Notes under the pieces: generated by a model
The model's database searches: none
What the model was told of the DNA's origin: nothing
What the model saw: the letters and a program-made list of their open reading frames with translations, nothing else
Program-made: the position numbers and the translations under genes
Shown: positions 45,544-54,901 of the stretch, one piece after another
How positions within the stretch are numbered: position 1 is the stretch's first letter
How the letters are laid out: the number at the start of each line of letters is the position of its first letter
DNA from: Cryobacterium sp. PH29-G1
Lineage (GTDB): Bacteria; Actinomycetota; Actinomycetes; Actinomycetales; Microbacteriaceae
Length of the DNA stretch: 64,000 bases
Reading direction: 5' to 3'
Assembly: GCF_030063365.1 (NCBI RefSeq)
Contig: NZ_JASISY010000003.1
Location: 1 to 64,000 of the forward strand

Positions 45544-46854
45544 ATGACCGAGACTGTCTCAACAGACGAAGGTGCTGCCCCCACGCGCGGTCGGGTGGCG
45601 GCCTGGGCATTCTGGGACTGGGGATCGGCAGCGTTCAACGCGGTCGTCACGACCTTCGTGTTCACGGTCTATTTGACCGGGTCGTCCTTCGGCGACGAGA
45701 ATGTGATCTCGGCGCAACTGGGCTGGGCGCTGGCGATCGCCGGTCTGCTCGTGGCCGTACTCGCCCCGATCACCGGACAGCGTTCTGACACCTCGGGGCG
45801 GCGCAAATTTTGGCTGGGTGTCAATACCCTCGTCGTGGTCGTGATTACGGCAGCGATGTTTTTCGTTCAGGCCTCGCCGAGCTACCTCGTTCTCGGCCTG
45901 TTTCTGGTCGCTGCCGGCAACGTGTTCTTCGAGTTCGCCTCGGTCAATTACAACGCCATGCTCGCGCAGGTATCCACACCGCTCACCATCGGCAAGGTCA
46001 GCGGCTTCGGCTGGGGCATGGGGTATCTCGGCGGCATTGTGCTGCTGCTCGTGGTGTATTTCGGTTTCATTGACCCCGAGGTCGGCTTGTTCGGCGTGAC
46101 GAGCGAGAACGGCCTCGCCGTGCGCGTGTCGATGCTGCTCGCCGCCGCGTGGTTCGGCCTCTCCGCTCTACCCCTGCTTCTGCGAGTGCCGGAATACCGG
46201 GCACCGGCAGCGGAGCGCCGCGAGAAGGTGGGCTTCTTCGCGTCGTACCGTGTGCTCGGCCACGACGTTGCCCGACTTTGGCGCACCAGCCGGCACACCG
46301 TGTATTTTCTGGCCGCGAGCGCAATCTTTCGTGACGGTCTCGCGGGCGTATTTACTTTTGGCGGGGTGTTGGCGGCATCCGTTTTCGGATTTTCGGCCGG
46401 CGAAGTGATTATTTTTGCCATTGCCGCCAATGTGGTGGCGGGAGTGGCCACGATGAGTGTCGGCCTGCTCGACGACCGACTCGGTGCGAAACCGGTCATT
46501 ATGACGGCGCTCGTGGGCCTGCTGGTCAGCGGCCTCGTGGTGTTCTTTTTGCACGATGGCGGCCAGGTGGTGTTTTGGACCGCTGGGCTGGCCCTGACCC
46601 TGTTCGTGGGGCCGGCGCAGTCCGCCAGCCGCACATTTCTGGCCCGCCTCATTCCGGCCGGGCGGGAAGGCGAAGTTTTCGGCCTGTATGCCACGACCGG
46701 TCGAGCGGTGAGCTTTCTGGCCCCGACCGCGTTCGCGACCATGGTGACGATCTTCGGCGAGGCGTACTGGGGCATCCTCGGAATCATGCTCGTGCTGCTG
46801 CTCGGCCTGGTCCTGCTCATTCCGGTCAGGGCCAAGCAGCAGCAGATCCGCTAG
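45544..46854 (+). CDS. UMF1-type MFS transporter (Atg22-like)
   Basis: A 436-residue protein with about 12 helices. The N-terminal RVAAWAFWDWGSAAFNAVVTTFVFTVYL is the UMF1/Atg22 signature (WDWG-AFN). A cytoplasmic RSDTSGRRKFW loop follows the second helix, as in MFS proteins. Substrates of bacterial UMF1 proteins are mostly unknown; the yeast relative exports amino acids from the vacuole. It is divergent from dnaK and faces a HAIR-like palindrome, so it may be a heat-shock gene (see findings). Confidence 0.85.
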   Translation: MTETVSTDEGAAPTRGRVAAWAFWDWGSAAFNAVVTTFVFTVYLTGSSFGDENVISAQLGWALAIAGLLVAVLAPITGQRSDTSGRRKFWLGVNTLVVVVITAAMFFVQASPSYLVLGLFLVAAGNVFFEFASVNYNAMLAQVSTPLTIGKVSGFGWGMGYLGGIVLLLVVYFGFIDPEVGLFGVTSENGLAVRVSMLLAAAWFGLSALPLLLRVPEYRAPAAERREKVGFFASYRVLGHDVARLWRTSRHTVYFLAASAIFRDGLAGVFTFGGVLAASVFGFSAGEVIIFAIAANVVAGVATMSVGLLDDRLGAKPVIMTALVGLLVSGLVVFFLHDGGQVVFWTAGLALTLFVGPAQSASRTFLARLIPAGREGEVFGLYATTGRAVSFLAPTAFATMVTIFGEAYWGILGIMLVLLLGLVLLIPVRAKQQQIR

Positions 46855-46871
46855 CGAACCGCCGGCCCGCC

Positions 46872-47975
46872 CTACCGCGCGACCAGCACCGTCACGGGCG
46901 CGTGATCGTCGACGGCGGCCAGCGGTGACCCGGCCGACGCGGTCATGGTGCGGGCCTGCGCATCGAGGGTGATGGTGGCCAGGGTGGACCAACGGTTGCC
47001 CAGTGTGGCACCCGGCTCGGGCACGCAGCAAAGCTCGGCGACGTCACCCGGTCGCGAGACCAGGTACGGCACGAGTTGCGCCGCACCGGTGGGCAGCGGT
47101 CCGGCCTCCGCCCGCTCGGTGAGTACACCGAGGCGCAACTGCGAGTCCGGATCGTAGAGACCGGGCTTCTCCCCCTGACCCAGCCGGGGGTCGAGGAAGT
47201 GATTGGTGTGCAGCAGAATGCCGTTGCGCGGCCGCACCACCTGGGATCCGGTGGGATTGAGTTCGACCGTCACCGCCGCATCCGGAGTCAGCACCGTGAT
47301 AGCGCTCGAGGTGCTCACCGGCGCTGATTGCAGAATCTGCAGAGCCTCCTCGAGCGTTCCGGCCTCGGCCAGAACTCGCGCCCCGACCAGGTGCACCGGC
47401 ACCCCGTCGGCGCGATCGGCCTGGTGACCGAGGATATTGAGCATGATGCCCACCCCGGCGTCATTAACGCCCACCTTGCTCAGGATGCCGTGCTCGGTCA
47501 GGCCAACGAAACTGTGCGGCGTTCCATGCACCTGCTGCAGGTGCCAGCAGTCGGCCAGCTCATCGTGCCAGTCCCAGGTCTGCGCACCGACCGGGCGCGC
47601 ACGGGTACTCACGATCGTTGAGCATTCGCCGGGCTTGGTCCCGGTCGAACCGTTCGCGCCGGAAAGGATTTCGGTACGCGCATTGAGCGCCGCGATCATC
47701 CAGAGCTCGTAGCCGCTCGCGTCAGCGGTGCCGCGTAGTTCCGCGGCCAGATCGGGGCTCCAGGCCTCGGTCGCGACGATGGCGCTTTCGGCGTTGGCCT
47801 GCACGACCCGCGGGTCGATGCCCGCCACGGAGAAGAGCTGGCGATAGACGCTGATCCCGGTATCGAGGGCATCGCCGAGCCGCCGGCCGCGCTGGCGACC
47901 GCGCTCGTAGGCATCCGTCGAATCGATGCTGATCAGCTGCGGGGCGAGCGAGCGCCCCAAACCCTGCACGGTCAT
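46872..47975 (-). CDS. C45-family peptidase / acyltransferase-like Ntn-hydrolase
   Basis: A 367-residue protein of the peptidase C45 (isopenicillin-N acyltransferase-like) family. The predicted N-terminal nucleophile is C118 in GECSTIV, where autoproteolysis would release an N-terminal propeptide of about 117 residues. Conserved blocks: QTWDWHDEL, SKVGVNDAGVGIMLN, and ILLHTNHFLDPRL. Such enzymes cleave or exchange acyl groups on N-acylated amino acids or peptides. The ATG overlaps the stop of the preceding peptide-transporter ATPase (ATGA), so it belongs to the importer operon and probably processes the imported compound. Confidence 0.85.
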   Translation of the reverse strand: MTVQGLGRSLAPQLISIDSTDAYERGRQRGRRLGDALDTGISVYRQLFSVAGIDPRVVQANAESAIVATEAWSPDLAAELRGTADASGYELWMIAALNARTEILSGANGSTGTKPGECSTIVSTRARPVGAQTWDWHDELADCWHLQQVHGTPHSFVGLTEHGILSKVGVNDAGVGIMLNILGHQADRADGVPVHLVGARVLAEAGTLEEALQILQSAPVSTSSAITVLTPDAAVTVELNPTGSQVVRPRNGILLHTNHFLDPRLGQGEKPGLYDPDSQLRLGVLTERAEAGPLPTGAAQLVPYLVSRPGDVAELCCVPEPGATLGNRWSTLATITLDAQARTMTASAGSPLAAVDDHAPVTVLVAR

Positions 47976-48808
47976 GAGGCGATCTCCTCACGCAGAGCGC
48001 GAATCATGCCGCGCTGTGGTTTCCAGCCCGGGCGCGGCGCGCACTCCAACAGCAACTGCGTATACGGATGCTGGGGGTTGCCCAATACCTCCTCCGTTGT
48101 TCCGCGCTCGACGATCACGCCGCGTCGCATGACGACGACGTGATCAGCGATCTGCTGCACCACCGAGAGATCGTGGGTGATAAAGAGGTAGGTGAGCCCC
48201 TTTTCGGCGCGCAGTTCGGCGAGCAACTGCAAAATCTGAGCCTGCACGGTCACGTCGAGGGCGGCGACGGACTCATCGAGCACGATCACGGCGGGGTCGG
48301 CGGCGAGCGCCCGAGCGATCGCCACCCGCTGCCGCTGGCCGCCGGACAGCTCGTCGGGGCGGGCCGTGAGGTGCCGGGGTTCGAGCCCGACCTGCTCGAA
48401 GAGAGCCGCACATCGTTCACGGCGGGCCCGGGCTCCCAGCCGGGAATGGGCGCGCAGCACCTCATCGACGGCCGTGCTCACCGGCAGGCGCCGGTTGAGC
48501 GAGCTCTGCGGGTCTTGGAACACCATTTGAATCTGCTGGGCTCGGCGTCGTAATTCGTGCCGGCGGGCCTTGGCCGCAACGACACGTCCAGCCAGGGTGA
48601 CCGTGCCACCGTCGGCACGCTCCAGCCCCACGATAATGCGGGCCAGTGTTGTCTTACCCGACCCGGATTCACCGACCACGGCGAGGCAGGTGCCGGCCTC
48701 GACCGTCACGGAGACGTGGTCCAGCGCCGTCACCGTTCGGCCGCGGCCGGTGTGAAAGGTGCGTGTCAGGGAATCAACCACGATGACCGGTTCTGCTGCC
48801 GCGTTCAT
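47972..48808 (-). CDS. dppF: Peptide/nickel ABC transporter ATP-binding protein (DppF/OppF-like)
   Basis: A 278-residue ATPase with Walker [15 protein letters not shown], a Q-loop [13 protein letters not shown], signature [19 protein letters not shown], Walker [13 protein letters not shown], and the C-terminal peptide-transporter motif [17 protein letters not shown]. The Walker B sequence has DESVAAL in place of the usual DEPTSAL. Start ATG overlaps the stop of the dppD-like gene by four bases. It forms the ATPase heterodimer with that neighbour. Confidence 0.92.
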   Translation of the reverse strand: MNAAAEPVIVVDSLTRTFHTGRGRTVTALDHVSVTVEAGTCLAVVGESGSGKTTLARIIVGLERADGGTVTLAGRVVAAKARRHELRRRAQQIQMVFQDPQSSLNRRLPVSTAVDEVLRAHSRLGARARRERCAALFEQVGLEPRHLTARPDELSGGQRQRVAIARALAADPAVIVLDESVAALDVTVQAQILQLLAELRAEKGLTYLFITHDLSVVQQIADHVVVMRRGVIVERGTTEEVLGNPQHPYTQLLLECAPRPGWKPQRGMIRALREEIAS

Positions 48809-49608
48809 TTGATGCCTCCTGTGCTGGTCCAGGTGATGCCCGCCGGACGGGATGCCATCAGGGCGCGGGTATACGGATGCTGCGGGTCATCCCTCAGCTG
48901 TTCGGGCACTCCGGTTTCCACGATCTCGCCGTCCTTCATTACGTTGATGCGATCACAGACCGCGGCCGCCAGGTCGAGGTCATGGGTTACAAAAAGCATG
49001 GCCATGCCCAGTTCGCGGCGACAATCGTCGAGGATTGCCATGACCTCGGCCTGGGTGGTCACATCGAGCGCGGTAGTGGGTTCGTCGGCGAGCATGAGCC
49101 GCGGTTTTCCGGCGATCGCGCCCGCAATCACCACGCGTTGCAGCATGCCTCCGGAGAGTTGGTGCGGGTAGGAGCGCAGCACCCGATCGACCTCGTCGAT
49201 TCCGACCTGTTCGAGAAGTTCACCGGCGCGCACCCGAGCGGCCCGCGTGGCCAATCCCTGAGCGTCGTGCATGCCCTCCACGAGATACCGTTCGACCGGC
49301 AGTACGGGGTTGAGCACGGCGTGCGGATTTTGCGCGATCATCGACACGTCACGGGAACGCATCCGGCGCAGGTCTTCGCCACGCAGGCCGAGCACATCCT
49401 CGCCATCGAGCAAAATCTGCCCGGCGATGGTGGCATTGACCGGAGCCATGTGCAGAATCGAGCGCAGGGTCATCGACTTGCCACTGCCGGACTCACCGAC
49501 CAGGCCAACGGCCTCGCCGGCCCCTACGGAAAGGGAGACCCCGCGCAGGATGGAGAGGTCGGCGTGTTTACCGGCCAGGGTGAGGGAAAGATCGTCGATC
49601 TGGAGCAT
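48805..49608 (-). CDS. dppD: Peptide ABC transporter ATP-binding protein (DppD/OppD-like)
   Basis: A 267-residue ATPase with Walker [32 protein letters not shown] as Q-loop, signature [19 protein letters not shown] (L-S-G-G-M variant), Walker [14 protein letters not shown], and [16 protein letters not shown] at the end. The ATG at 49608 overlaps the stop of the permease gene; upstream open frame is not used. Confidence 0.92.
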   Translation of the reverse strand: MLQIDDLSLTLAGKHADLSILRGVSLSVGAGEAVGLVGESGSGKSMTLRSILHMAPVNATIAGQILLDGEDVLGLRGEDLRRMRSRDVSMIAQNPHAVLNPVLPVERYLVEGMHDAQGLATRAARVRAGELLEQVGIDEVDRVLRSYPHQLSGGMLQRVVIAGAIAGKPRLMLADEPTTALDVTTQAEVMAILDDCRRELGMAMLFVTHDLDLAAAVCDRINVMKDGEIVETGVPEQLRDDPQHPYTRALMASRPAGITWTSTGGIK

Positions 49609-50495
49609 CAGGCTTTCCTCCCTGCGGCGGCACGGCCGCCGAGTTTTTCGCCGATATAGCCGAGCGACGCCACGGTCAGAACGATGCACAGTCCCGCCAG
49701 CAGGCTTTCGGCGGGGTATCCCTTGAGCAGGGATTGCTGGCCGTTGCTGACCATGAGACCCCAGTCAGCGGCGGGCGGTTGCACACCGAGCCCGAGGAAC
49801 GACAGCGCGGCGAGTTCGATCATGGCGAAGCCGAAGTTGATAGTGGCGCCGGTCACGATGAGCGGAGCGATGTTGGGCAGCAGGTGCCGCACGGTGATGA
49901 CGGCGCCGGAGATGCCTTGCAACTGTGGTGACTGCACGTAGGGCAGGTTGCGCTCCCGCAGCGCCGTGCTGCGAATAACACGTGCCGTATATGGAATATA
50001 AGCGATCGACAGGGCGAGCGCGGCGGTGGTGATGCTCGGCCCGAACACCGCGATGGCGAGCACGGCGAGCAGCAGGTTGGGAAAGGCGAACAAGAGGTCG
50101 AGCAGCCGGCTGAGCAGCGCGTCGACCAGACCGCCCCACCAGACGCTGACCAGAGCGATGAGCGTGCCGAAGACGGCCGTCACGCCCACGACGATGAGCG
50201 GTCCGGTCAGGCTGGATCGGGCACCCCAGAGCAGACGCGAGAAGATGTCGCGGCCGGCCTGGTCGGTGCCGAACAGGTGCGCCGCCGACATGCCGCTGTA
50301 TCGCTGGGTTACCGAGCCGACCGTGGGGTCATACGGAGCAATCACTGGTGCCAGCACGGCGCCGAGCACCGCAACGAGAACGATGGCGATCGCGATCAGG
50401 CCGAGCACGCCCATCCGCTCGTAGAGAGCGACGAAGAAGCGGGCCAGCGGCGTGCCGGCCGGCCGGGTGTGCGTGGGAAGAATGTGTGCGCTCAT
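49608..50495 (-). CDS. dppC: Peptide ABC transporter permease (DppC-like)
   Basis: A 295-residue permease with an N-terminal OppC-type helix, PYDPTVGSVTQRYSGMSAAHLFGTDQAGRDIFSRLLWGARSSL (family consensus), and about five further helices. The coupling loop reads PLLLAVLAIAV and RHLLPNIAPLIVTGA. The ATG overlaps the dppB stop by four bases. Confidence 0.92.
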   Translation of the reverse strand: MSAHILPTHTRPAGTPLARFFVALYERMGVLGLIAIAIVLVAVLGAVLAPVIAPYDPTVGSVTQRYSGMSAAHLFGTDQAGRDIFSRLLWGARSSLTGPLIVVGVTAVFGTLIALVSVWWGGLVDALLSRLLDLLFAFPNLLLAVLAIAVFGPSITTAALALSIAYIPYTARVIRSTALRERNLPYVQSPQLQGISGAVITVRHLLPNIAPLIVTGATINFGFAMIELAALSFLGLGVQPPAADWGLMVSNGQQSLLKGYPAESLLAGLCIVLTVASLGYIGEKLGGRAAAGRKA

Positions 50496-51433
50496 GCGCT
50501 GAGCCCCAATCTCACTCGCGGGTCGATACTGGCATACAACAGGTCGACCAGCAGGTTGATGATGCCGAAAGCGCCGACCAGGATGATGGCGATTGCCTGC
50601 ACGATCGCGAAGTCCTTGCGTTGCACGGCACTGACCAGGAGGGTACCAAGGCCGTCCAGGGTGAAGGCGTACTCGACCACGAACGATCCGGCGATGAGGC
50701 CGGCGATGTGGACGCCGACGATGGTGCTCACCGGCAGCATCGAGTTGCGAATGACATGGCGCCGCAGCACCAGCCCGCCGGGCACGCCGCGGGCCAGTGC
50801 CATCGCGGAATGCTCGCTGTCCCGCTCCTCGCGAATGGCCGTGCGGGTAATGCGGGCCACGACCGCGGTCGAAGGAAGCGCCAGCGCGAATGCCGGCAGG
50901 GTGAGGTGCCAGATGCGGTCGAGAAAGCCGTCGCCGCTGCCAAAGACGGGAAACCAGCCCAGCGCCACACTGAACACGCTCATCAGAATAAGCGCGGCGA
51001 AGAAGGTTGGAATGGCAAAGCCGAGGTTGGAGCCCAGCACGATGATCTTGTCGAGCGCTCCATCGCGGGTACCGGCAATGATACCCAGGCCGATACCCAG
51101 TACCACGATGATCACCGCCGCAAGCGAGACCAGCATGAGGGTGGTGGGCAGTCGGTTGGCGAGCATTTCGCCCACGTCCTGCCGATTGGCCAGGGATTGC
51201 CCGAAATCGCCGTGCAGAACGTTGGTGATCCAGTTCCAGAAGCGAACCAGGAAAGGGTCGTCCAGTGAATACTGCTCCCTGATAGCGGCGAGCACGTCGG
51301 GTGAGACCGTGCGTCCCTGCACCAGAAAGTTCTCCGGGCTACCGGGTGCAGCGTACATCGCACCAAAGACGAGAAAACTCGACACGACGAGCACCCCGGC
51401 GAGCGCCAGCAGCCTGCGTATGACAAACATCAC
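50492..51433 (-). CDS. dppB: Peptide ABC transporter permease (DppB-like)
   Basis: A 313-residue permease with DppB features: RRLLALAGVLVVSSFLVFGAMYAAPGSP at the N-terminus, then FLVRFWNWITNVLHGDFGQSL, and six helices with the coupling loop LRRHVIRNSMLPV. Start is GTG at 51433 or the next codon, ATG at 51430; AAAGGG lies upstream. It forms the channel with the DppC-like partner. Confidence 0.92.
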   Translation of the reverse strand: MMFVIRRLLALAGVLVVSSFLVFGAMYAAPGSPENFLVQGRTVSPDVLAAIREQYSLDDPFLVRFWNWITNVLHGDFGQSLANRQDVGEMLANRLPTTLMLVSLAAVIIVVLGIGLGIIAGTRDGALDKIIVLGSNLGFAIPTFFAALILMSVFSVALGWFPVFGSGDGFLDRIWHLTLPAFALALPSTAVVARITRTAIREERDSEHSAMALARGVPGGLVLRRHVIRNSMLPVSTIVGVHIAGLIAGSFVVEYAFTLDGLGTLLVSAVQRKDFAIVQAIAIILVGAFGIINLLVDLLYASIDPRVRLGLSA

Positions 51434-51463
51434 GTGAACGACCCTTTTCAGTGTGAGCGGTGG

Positions 51464-53092
51464 TTACTCGGCAGCGCCGAGGTCGGCTGCCCACGGGTAG
51501 TACAGGTACACGAACGAGGCCGGCACACCGGTGACCCGATCGTTGAGGAACAGTCGTACCGACGGGTCGACGATCGGGATCCACGGGAGTTCGGCCATGG
51601 CCAGCTCCTGAATTTCGTTCACGATCGTCGCGCGGTCCTCGTTATCGCTGGCTGCGCCGGCGTCGGCCAGCAGACCATCTACCTCAGCATTGCTGTAAGC
51701 GTTGTAGTTCTGTCCGCCGGCGCTGCCGAGGATGGTGCGCAGAAAAGCGAGCGGGTCGGGAATATCCATGTAGTTCGCGGTCACGAAGGCGTCGTGGCCG
51801 GCGCGTGCCTCGGGGTCGGAGAAGAAGGCACCGAACTGTGCGCTCGGCACTCCCTCGGGAACGACGGTCAGCCCGATGGCGCTCGCGCCGTTGGAGATCT
51901 CCGAGATGATGTCGGCGTAATACGTGCGCTCCGACGGGTAGACGATGGAGATCGGCTGGGTCAGGTCGGTCGTGGCGGCCTTCAGGGCTTCCTTGGCTGC
52001 TTCGATGTCGACGGCGGTCGGTCGGAGATCAGCGCGGCCTTCTTCGAAGACATCATTGGCGTAGGACCACGCGTTGTTCGGTACCAGCGATGAGGATGCC
52101 TCGGCGGTGCCCTCGAAGACCGTCGCGGCAATCGCCTCTCGGTCTGTCGCGAGCATAAGAGCCTGGCGCACGGCCGGGTCTGCGAAGGCGCCATTACCGG
52201 TGCCGATGATGGCGATGATCTGTAGCGACCGCCCCAGAATCAGGCTCCCGTTGGTGGCCGATTCCAGAGTGGCGATCGAGCCGAGCGGCACGTCGTAGGA
52301 CCCGTCGATGGCACCGGTGCTGAGGGCGTTGGAGATAGCGGCGGCGTCAACGATGAAGCTGATGTCGACCTGTGCGGTCTTGGCGACCTTCTGGGCGTTC
52401 CAGTAGTTGTCGTTGCGTTCCAGGGAGATGCTCTGGCCCTGGTTCCAGGCACCAACCGAGTACGGGCCGGTGCACATGACGCCACCGGCGGGGGTGCCGT
52501 AGGTGTCGCCGGCTGCCACGCGGTGCGCCTGCTCAACGACGTTGCCGATCGGGGTGGCGAGGTAGGAGTTGAAGGTGGCGTCCGGCCTGGTGAGCGAAAC
52601 GGTCACCTCCCAGTCACCGGTCTTTTCGATCGACGCAATGTTGCCAGCGACGTCGCCGGCCCAGTAACTGCCCTCGTTCGGATCGAGTTGACGGCCCAGA
52701 CTGTAGACCACATCGTCCGTCGTCATGGGTTCGCCATCCCAGAACTCGACGCCCTGGCGAATCGTGTAGATCCAGGTGGAGGCATCCTGGCTCTCGACAC
52801 TTTCGGCCAGGTTGGGCGCAATGCTGTAGTCGGGCTGCAATTGCATGAGTCCCTCACACAGGTTGGCCACAACCGTATTCTCGGGGTAGTTGTAAGCCTT
52901 GATCGGGTCGATCGAGGCCGGCTCGCCGAACGGCAGGTTCCAGGTGGCCAGGTCGAGTTCTCCGCCGGCCGGAGTCGTGACAGCCAGGTCGTCGGTGCTG
53001 AGGCCGGGTGCTGCGCCATCGGTGTTTCCCGCGGCGCAGCCGCTGAGGGCCACGGCCAGCACGCCGAATATGGCGACTGTTCTCTTCTTCAT
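51464..53092 (-). CDS. dppA: Peptide-binding lipoprotein (SBP family 5)
   Basis: A 542-residue extracytoplasmic solute receptor. Lipobox LSGCAAG at residues 17-23, preceded by a KKR start. The SBP_bac_5 fold is evident from ASTWIYTIRQGVEFWDGEPMTTDDVVYSL, VGAWNQGQSISLERNDNYW and the VMLATDREAIA-like FADPAVRQALMLATDREAIA block. It is first in the operon dppA-B-C-D-F-C45. AGGAG precedes the ATG. Ligand is probably an oligopeptide or acylated peptide, given the C45 gene. Confidence 0.92.
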   Translation of the reverse strand: MKKRTVAIFGVLAVALSGCAAGNTDGAAPGLSTDDLAVTTPAGGELDLATWNLPFGEPASIDPIKAYNYPENTVVANLCEGLMQLQPDYSIAPNLAESVESQDASTWIYTIRQGVEFWDGEPMTTDDVVYSLGRQLDPNEGSYWAGDVAGNIASIEKTGDWEVTVSLTRPDATFNSYLATPIGNVVEQAHRVAAGDTYGTPAGGVMCTGPYSVGAWNQGQSISLERNDNYWNAQKVAKTAQVDISFIVDAAAISNALSTGAIDGSYDVPLGSIATLESATNGSLILGRSLQIIAIIGTGNGAFADPAVRQALMLATDREAIAATVFEGTAEASSSLVPNNAWSYANDVFEEGRADLRPTAVDIEAAKEALKAATTDLTQPISIVYPSERTYYADIISEISNGASAIGLTVVPEGVPSAQFGAFFSDPEARAGHDAFVTANYMDIPDPLAFLRTILGSAGGQNYNAYSNAEVDGLLADAGAASDNEDRATIVNEIQELAMAELPWIPIVDPSVRLFLNDRVTGVPASFVYLYYPWAADLGAAE

Positions 53093-53152
53093 GTCGTGCT
53101 CCTAGAATTCATCATTGCTGTGACGTGCAAGGGCTTTTATGAGAACCTAACT

Positions 53153-53170
53153 GACCAAAACGTTTTGGTC
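53153..53170. promoter_or_regulatory. LacI-family operator 1
   Basis: GACCAAAACGTTTTGGTC, a perfect 18-bp palindrome with the central CG typical of LacI/GalR sites. It covers the predicted transcription start of the dppA operon. Confidence 0.85.
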
Positions 53171-53175
53171 TAGTG

Positions 53176-53203
53176 ATTGTACAAAACGTTTTGGTATTGG
53201 AAA
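53176..53203 (-). promoter_or_regulatory. Promoter of the dppA-F/C45 operon
   Basis: Minus strand: -35-like TTTCCA, 16-base spacer containing operator 2, -10 TACAAT (53176-53181). Start would be near 53169 inside operator 1. Confidence 0.5.
53182..53193. promoter_or_regulatory. LacI-family operator 2
   Basis: CAAAACGTTTTG, the 12-bp core of operator 1, centred 26 bases from it. It lies in the -35/-10 spacer of the dppA promoter and overlaps the probable -35 of the regulator gene, so it could serve both control and autoregulation. Confidence 0.8.
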
Positions 53204-53223
53204 TATGCCTGTAACGTTCCGGT

Positions 53224-54270
53224 ATGAGCTTCATTCCGGAACGGAGACGCGCCACGATCCACGATGTAGCGCGCGAAGCCGGGGTCTCCATCACCACGGT
53301 GTCGCACTCGCTCAACGGCAAGGGAGTGGTGGCCTCGGCCACGAGGCAGCGTGTGCTCGACACCGCCGAACGCCTCGGCTACAGCGCCGATGCCATCGCC
53401 CGCGGGCTGCGCAGCAACCGACTCGGGGTGCTCGGCCTGGTCATCCGCCCGCTCGACACCCTCGATTCCTACCAACCTGCCGGGGTGGATTATTTCGTGC
53501 GTTTTGCCGGCGCCGCGGCGGTGGAAGCCCTCGATCGGGGATTCGGTCTCATGCTGGTGCGCGACCCGACCACCAAGAACGTGCCGGGCATCGCCCTCGC
53601 CGTCGACGGCTTCATCATCTCCGACCCGACCGGCAACGACCCGGTCATCACCCTTTTACAACGAAATGGCATTCCGCTCGTGACGGTGGGCCGCGACGTG
53701 GGCCGCGACGACTTCACCGACTGGCTGGGCCTCGGCACCGCCGAGGATGCCCGCGCGGTACTCGCCCACCTCACCGAGCGCGGCGCACGGCGCATTGCTC
53801 TGGTCGTCGGAACCGATACCAACGCCTGGAACGCCGACAGCGAGCTCACCTATCGAGAGTGGGCCAGCGCGCACGCTGAGGCTGCCGTCGTCTACCAGCA
53901 AGACGAAACGGCGGGCGAGGCCGGCGGTGAGGCGATCGCCGAACAAATGCTCGCCGTGGCCGCAGTACAGGGACTGCCCGACGCGGTGTACTGCCTCACC
54001 GGGCGTCACGCGGCGGGATTGCAGCGCCGGCTCCAGCGAGCCGGCTACGACGTGCCGGCTGACATCATGATCGTGGCTGGCTCCGATTCCGAGCAGACGC
54101 GCAACAGCGCCCCACCGATCACCTCGATCGACCTGACGCCCGAGATCACCGCGAAGGCCGCGGTGGATTTTCTGGTGCGGCGCATCGAGGGCGATACCGA
54201 CAGCAGCCCGCCGGTGATCGTGAACGTGCTCCGACAGCGCCAGTCCACGAACCGCGTGGCTGCCCGGTAG
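53224..54270 (+). CDS. LacI-family transcriptional regulator
   Basis: A 348-residue regulator. The N-terminal helix-turn-helix is [24 protein letters not shown] (11-34), with the hinge LGYSADAIARGLRSNRLG, then a periplasmic-binding-like effector domain. TAACGT lies six bases before the ATG at 53224, predicting a leaderless, self-regulated gene. It is divergent from the peptide import operon and the two operators lie between them, so it almost certainly controls that operon. LacI regulators usually sense sugars, so the inducer here is worth testing. Confidence 0.92.
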   Translation: MSFIPERRRATIHDVAREAGVSITTVSHSLNGKGVVASATRQRVLDTAERLGYSADAIARGLRSNRLGVLGLVIRPLDTLDSYQPAGVDYFVRFAGAAAVEALDRGFGLMLVRDPTTKNVPGIALAVDGFIISDPTGNDPVITLLQRNGIPLVTVGRDVGRDDFTDWLGLGTAEDARAVLAHLTERGARRIALVVGTDTNAWNADSELTYREWASAHAEAAVVYQQDETAGEAGGEAIAEQMLAVAAVQGLPDAVYCLTGRHAAGLQRRLQRAGYDVPADIMIVAGSDSEQTRNSAPPITSIDLTPEITAKAAVDFLVRRIEGDTDSSPPVIVNVLRQRQSTNRVAAR

Positions 54271-54311
54271 CGGCGCCGCGCGGGCATCCACTTGAAAACG
54301 GATGCGCGTGC

Positions 54312-54833
54312 TTAGCGAATGCGGGTGGCCTCGTTGTGTTCAATGAGTTGCCAACTGGCGCCCTCATCGGCGGAGACCCAGGCCTCCCACTTGTAGCTGT
54401 CGGGGGTGATGGCGGTGAAGTTCCAGCGGATCGGGCGGCCGTCGGTGCGGGTGCCCTCCTGCCGCACACCGTGGCGGTAGGGGGTGGCAATGAGTTGGCA
54501 GTATTCGCCGAGCGTTGGGGCGAAATAGCTCACCCGCCAGGCGCCGGCGAACGGGTCGTAGACGCGCACGGTAGTGGCGACGGTTTCATATCCCGACGGA
54601 TGCGCCGGGTTCACGACCAGCTCGACGTCTTGCACGGCCCGGCCATCGAGGATGAATTCCACCATCCAAACGAAGTCGCGTTCACTCCACTCGCCGGTGG
54701 TCTCGTTGAGCCGGGACCCCTTCGCCGCCCAGGACCCCACCATCTGGCCGAAGCGATGCATGCGCCCGGGGTAGGCCGGCGTGGGGCCGTGCGCAATGAG
54801 CGCCTCGTCGAATCGGGTGGGCATGGAGGTCAT
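54312..54833 (-). CDS. Conserved hypothetical protein, lipocalin-like fold suspected
   Basis: A 173-residue soluble protein without signal or helices. The pattern FDEALIAHGPTPAYPGRMHRFGQMVGSW, then alternating strands with tryptophans (FVWMVEFILDGRAV, WRVSYFAPTLGEY, WNFTAITPDSYKWEAWVS) suggests an antiparallel beta barrel as in DUF1579 or lipocalin-type proteins; the assignment is tentative. TAAAAT lies six bases before the ATG at 54833, a strong leaderless promoter. Confidence 0.7.
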   Translation of the reverse strand: MTSMPTRFDEALIAHGPTPAYPGRMHRFGQMVGSWAAKGSRLNETTGEWSERDFVWMVEFILDGRAVQDVELVVNPAHPSGYETVATTVRVYDPFAGAWRVSYFAPTLGEYCQLIATPYRHGVRQEGTRTDGRPIRWNFTAITPDSYKWEAWVSADEGASWQLIEHNEATRIR

Positions 54834-54838
54834 ACCCG

Positions 54839-54845
54839 AATTTTA
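54839..54845 (-). promoter_or_regulatory. -10 box TAAAAT of the hypothetical gene
   Basis: On the minus strand TAAAAT is followed after six bases by the ATG at 54833; leaderless start predicted. Confidence 0.5.
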
Positions 54846-54901
54846 CCCGACCTGAGGTTACGTACGGATTACCCGTAGGCATCCGTCTGCGCTGGAGGGG
54901 G

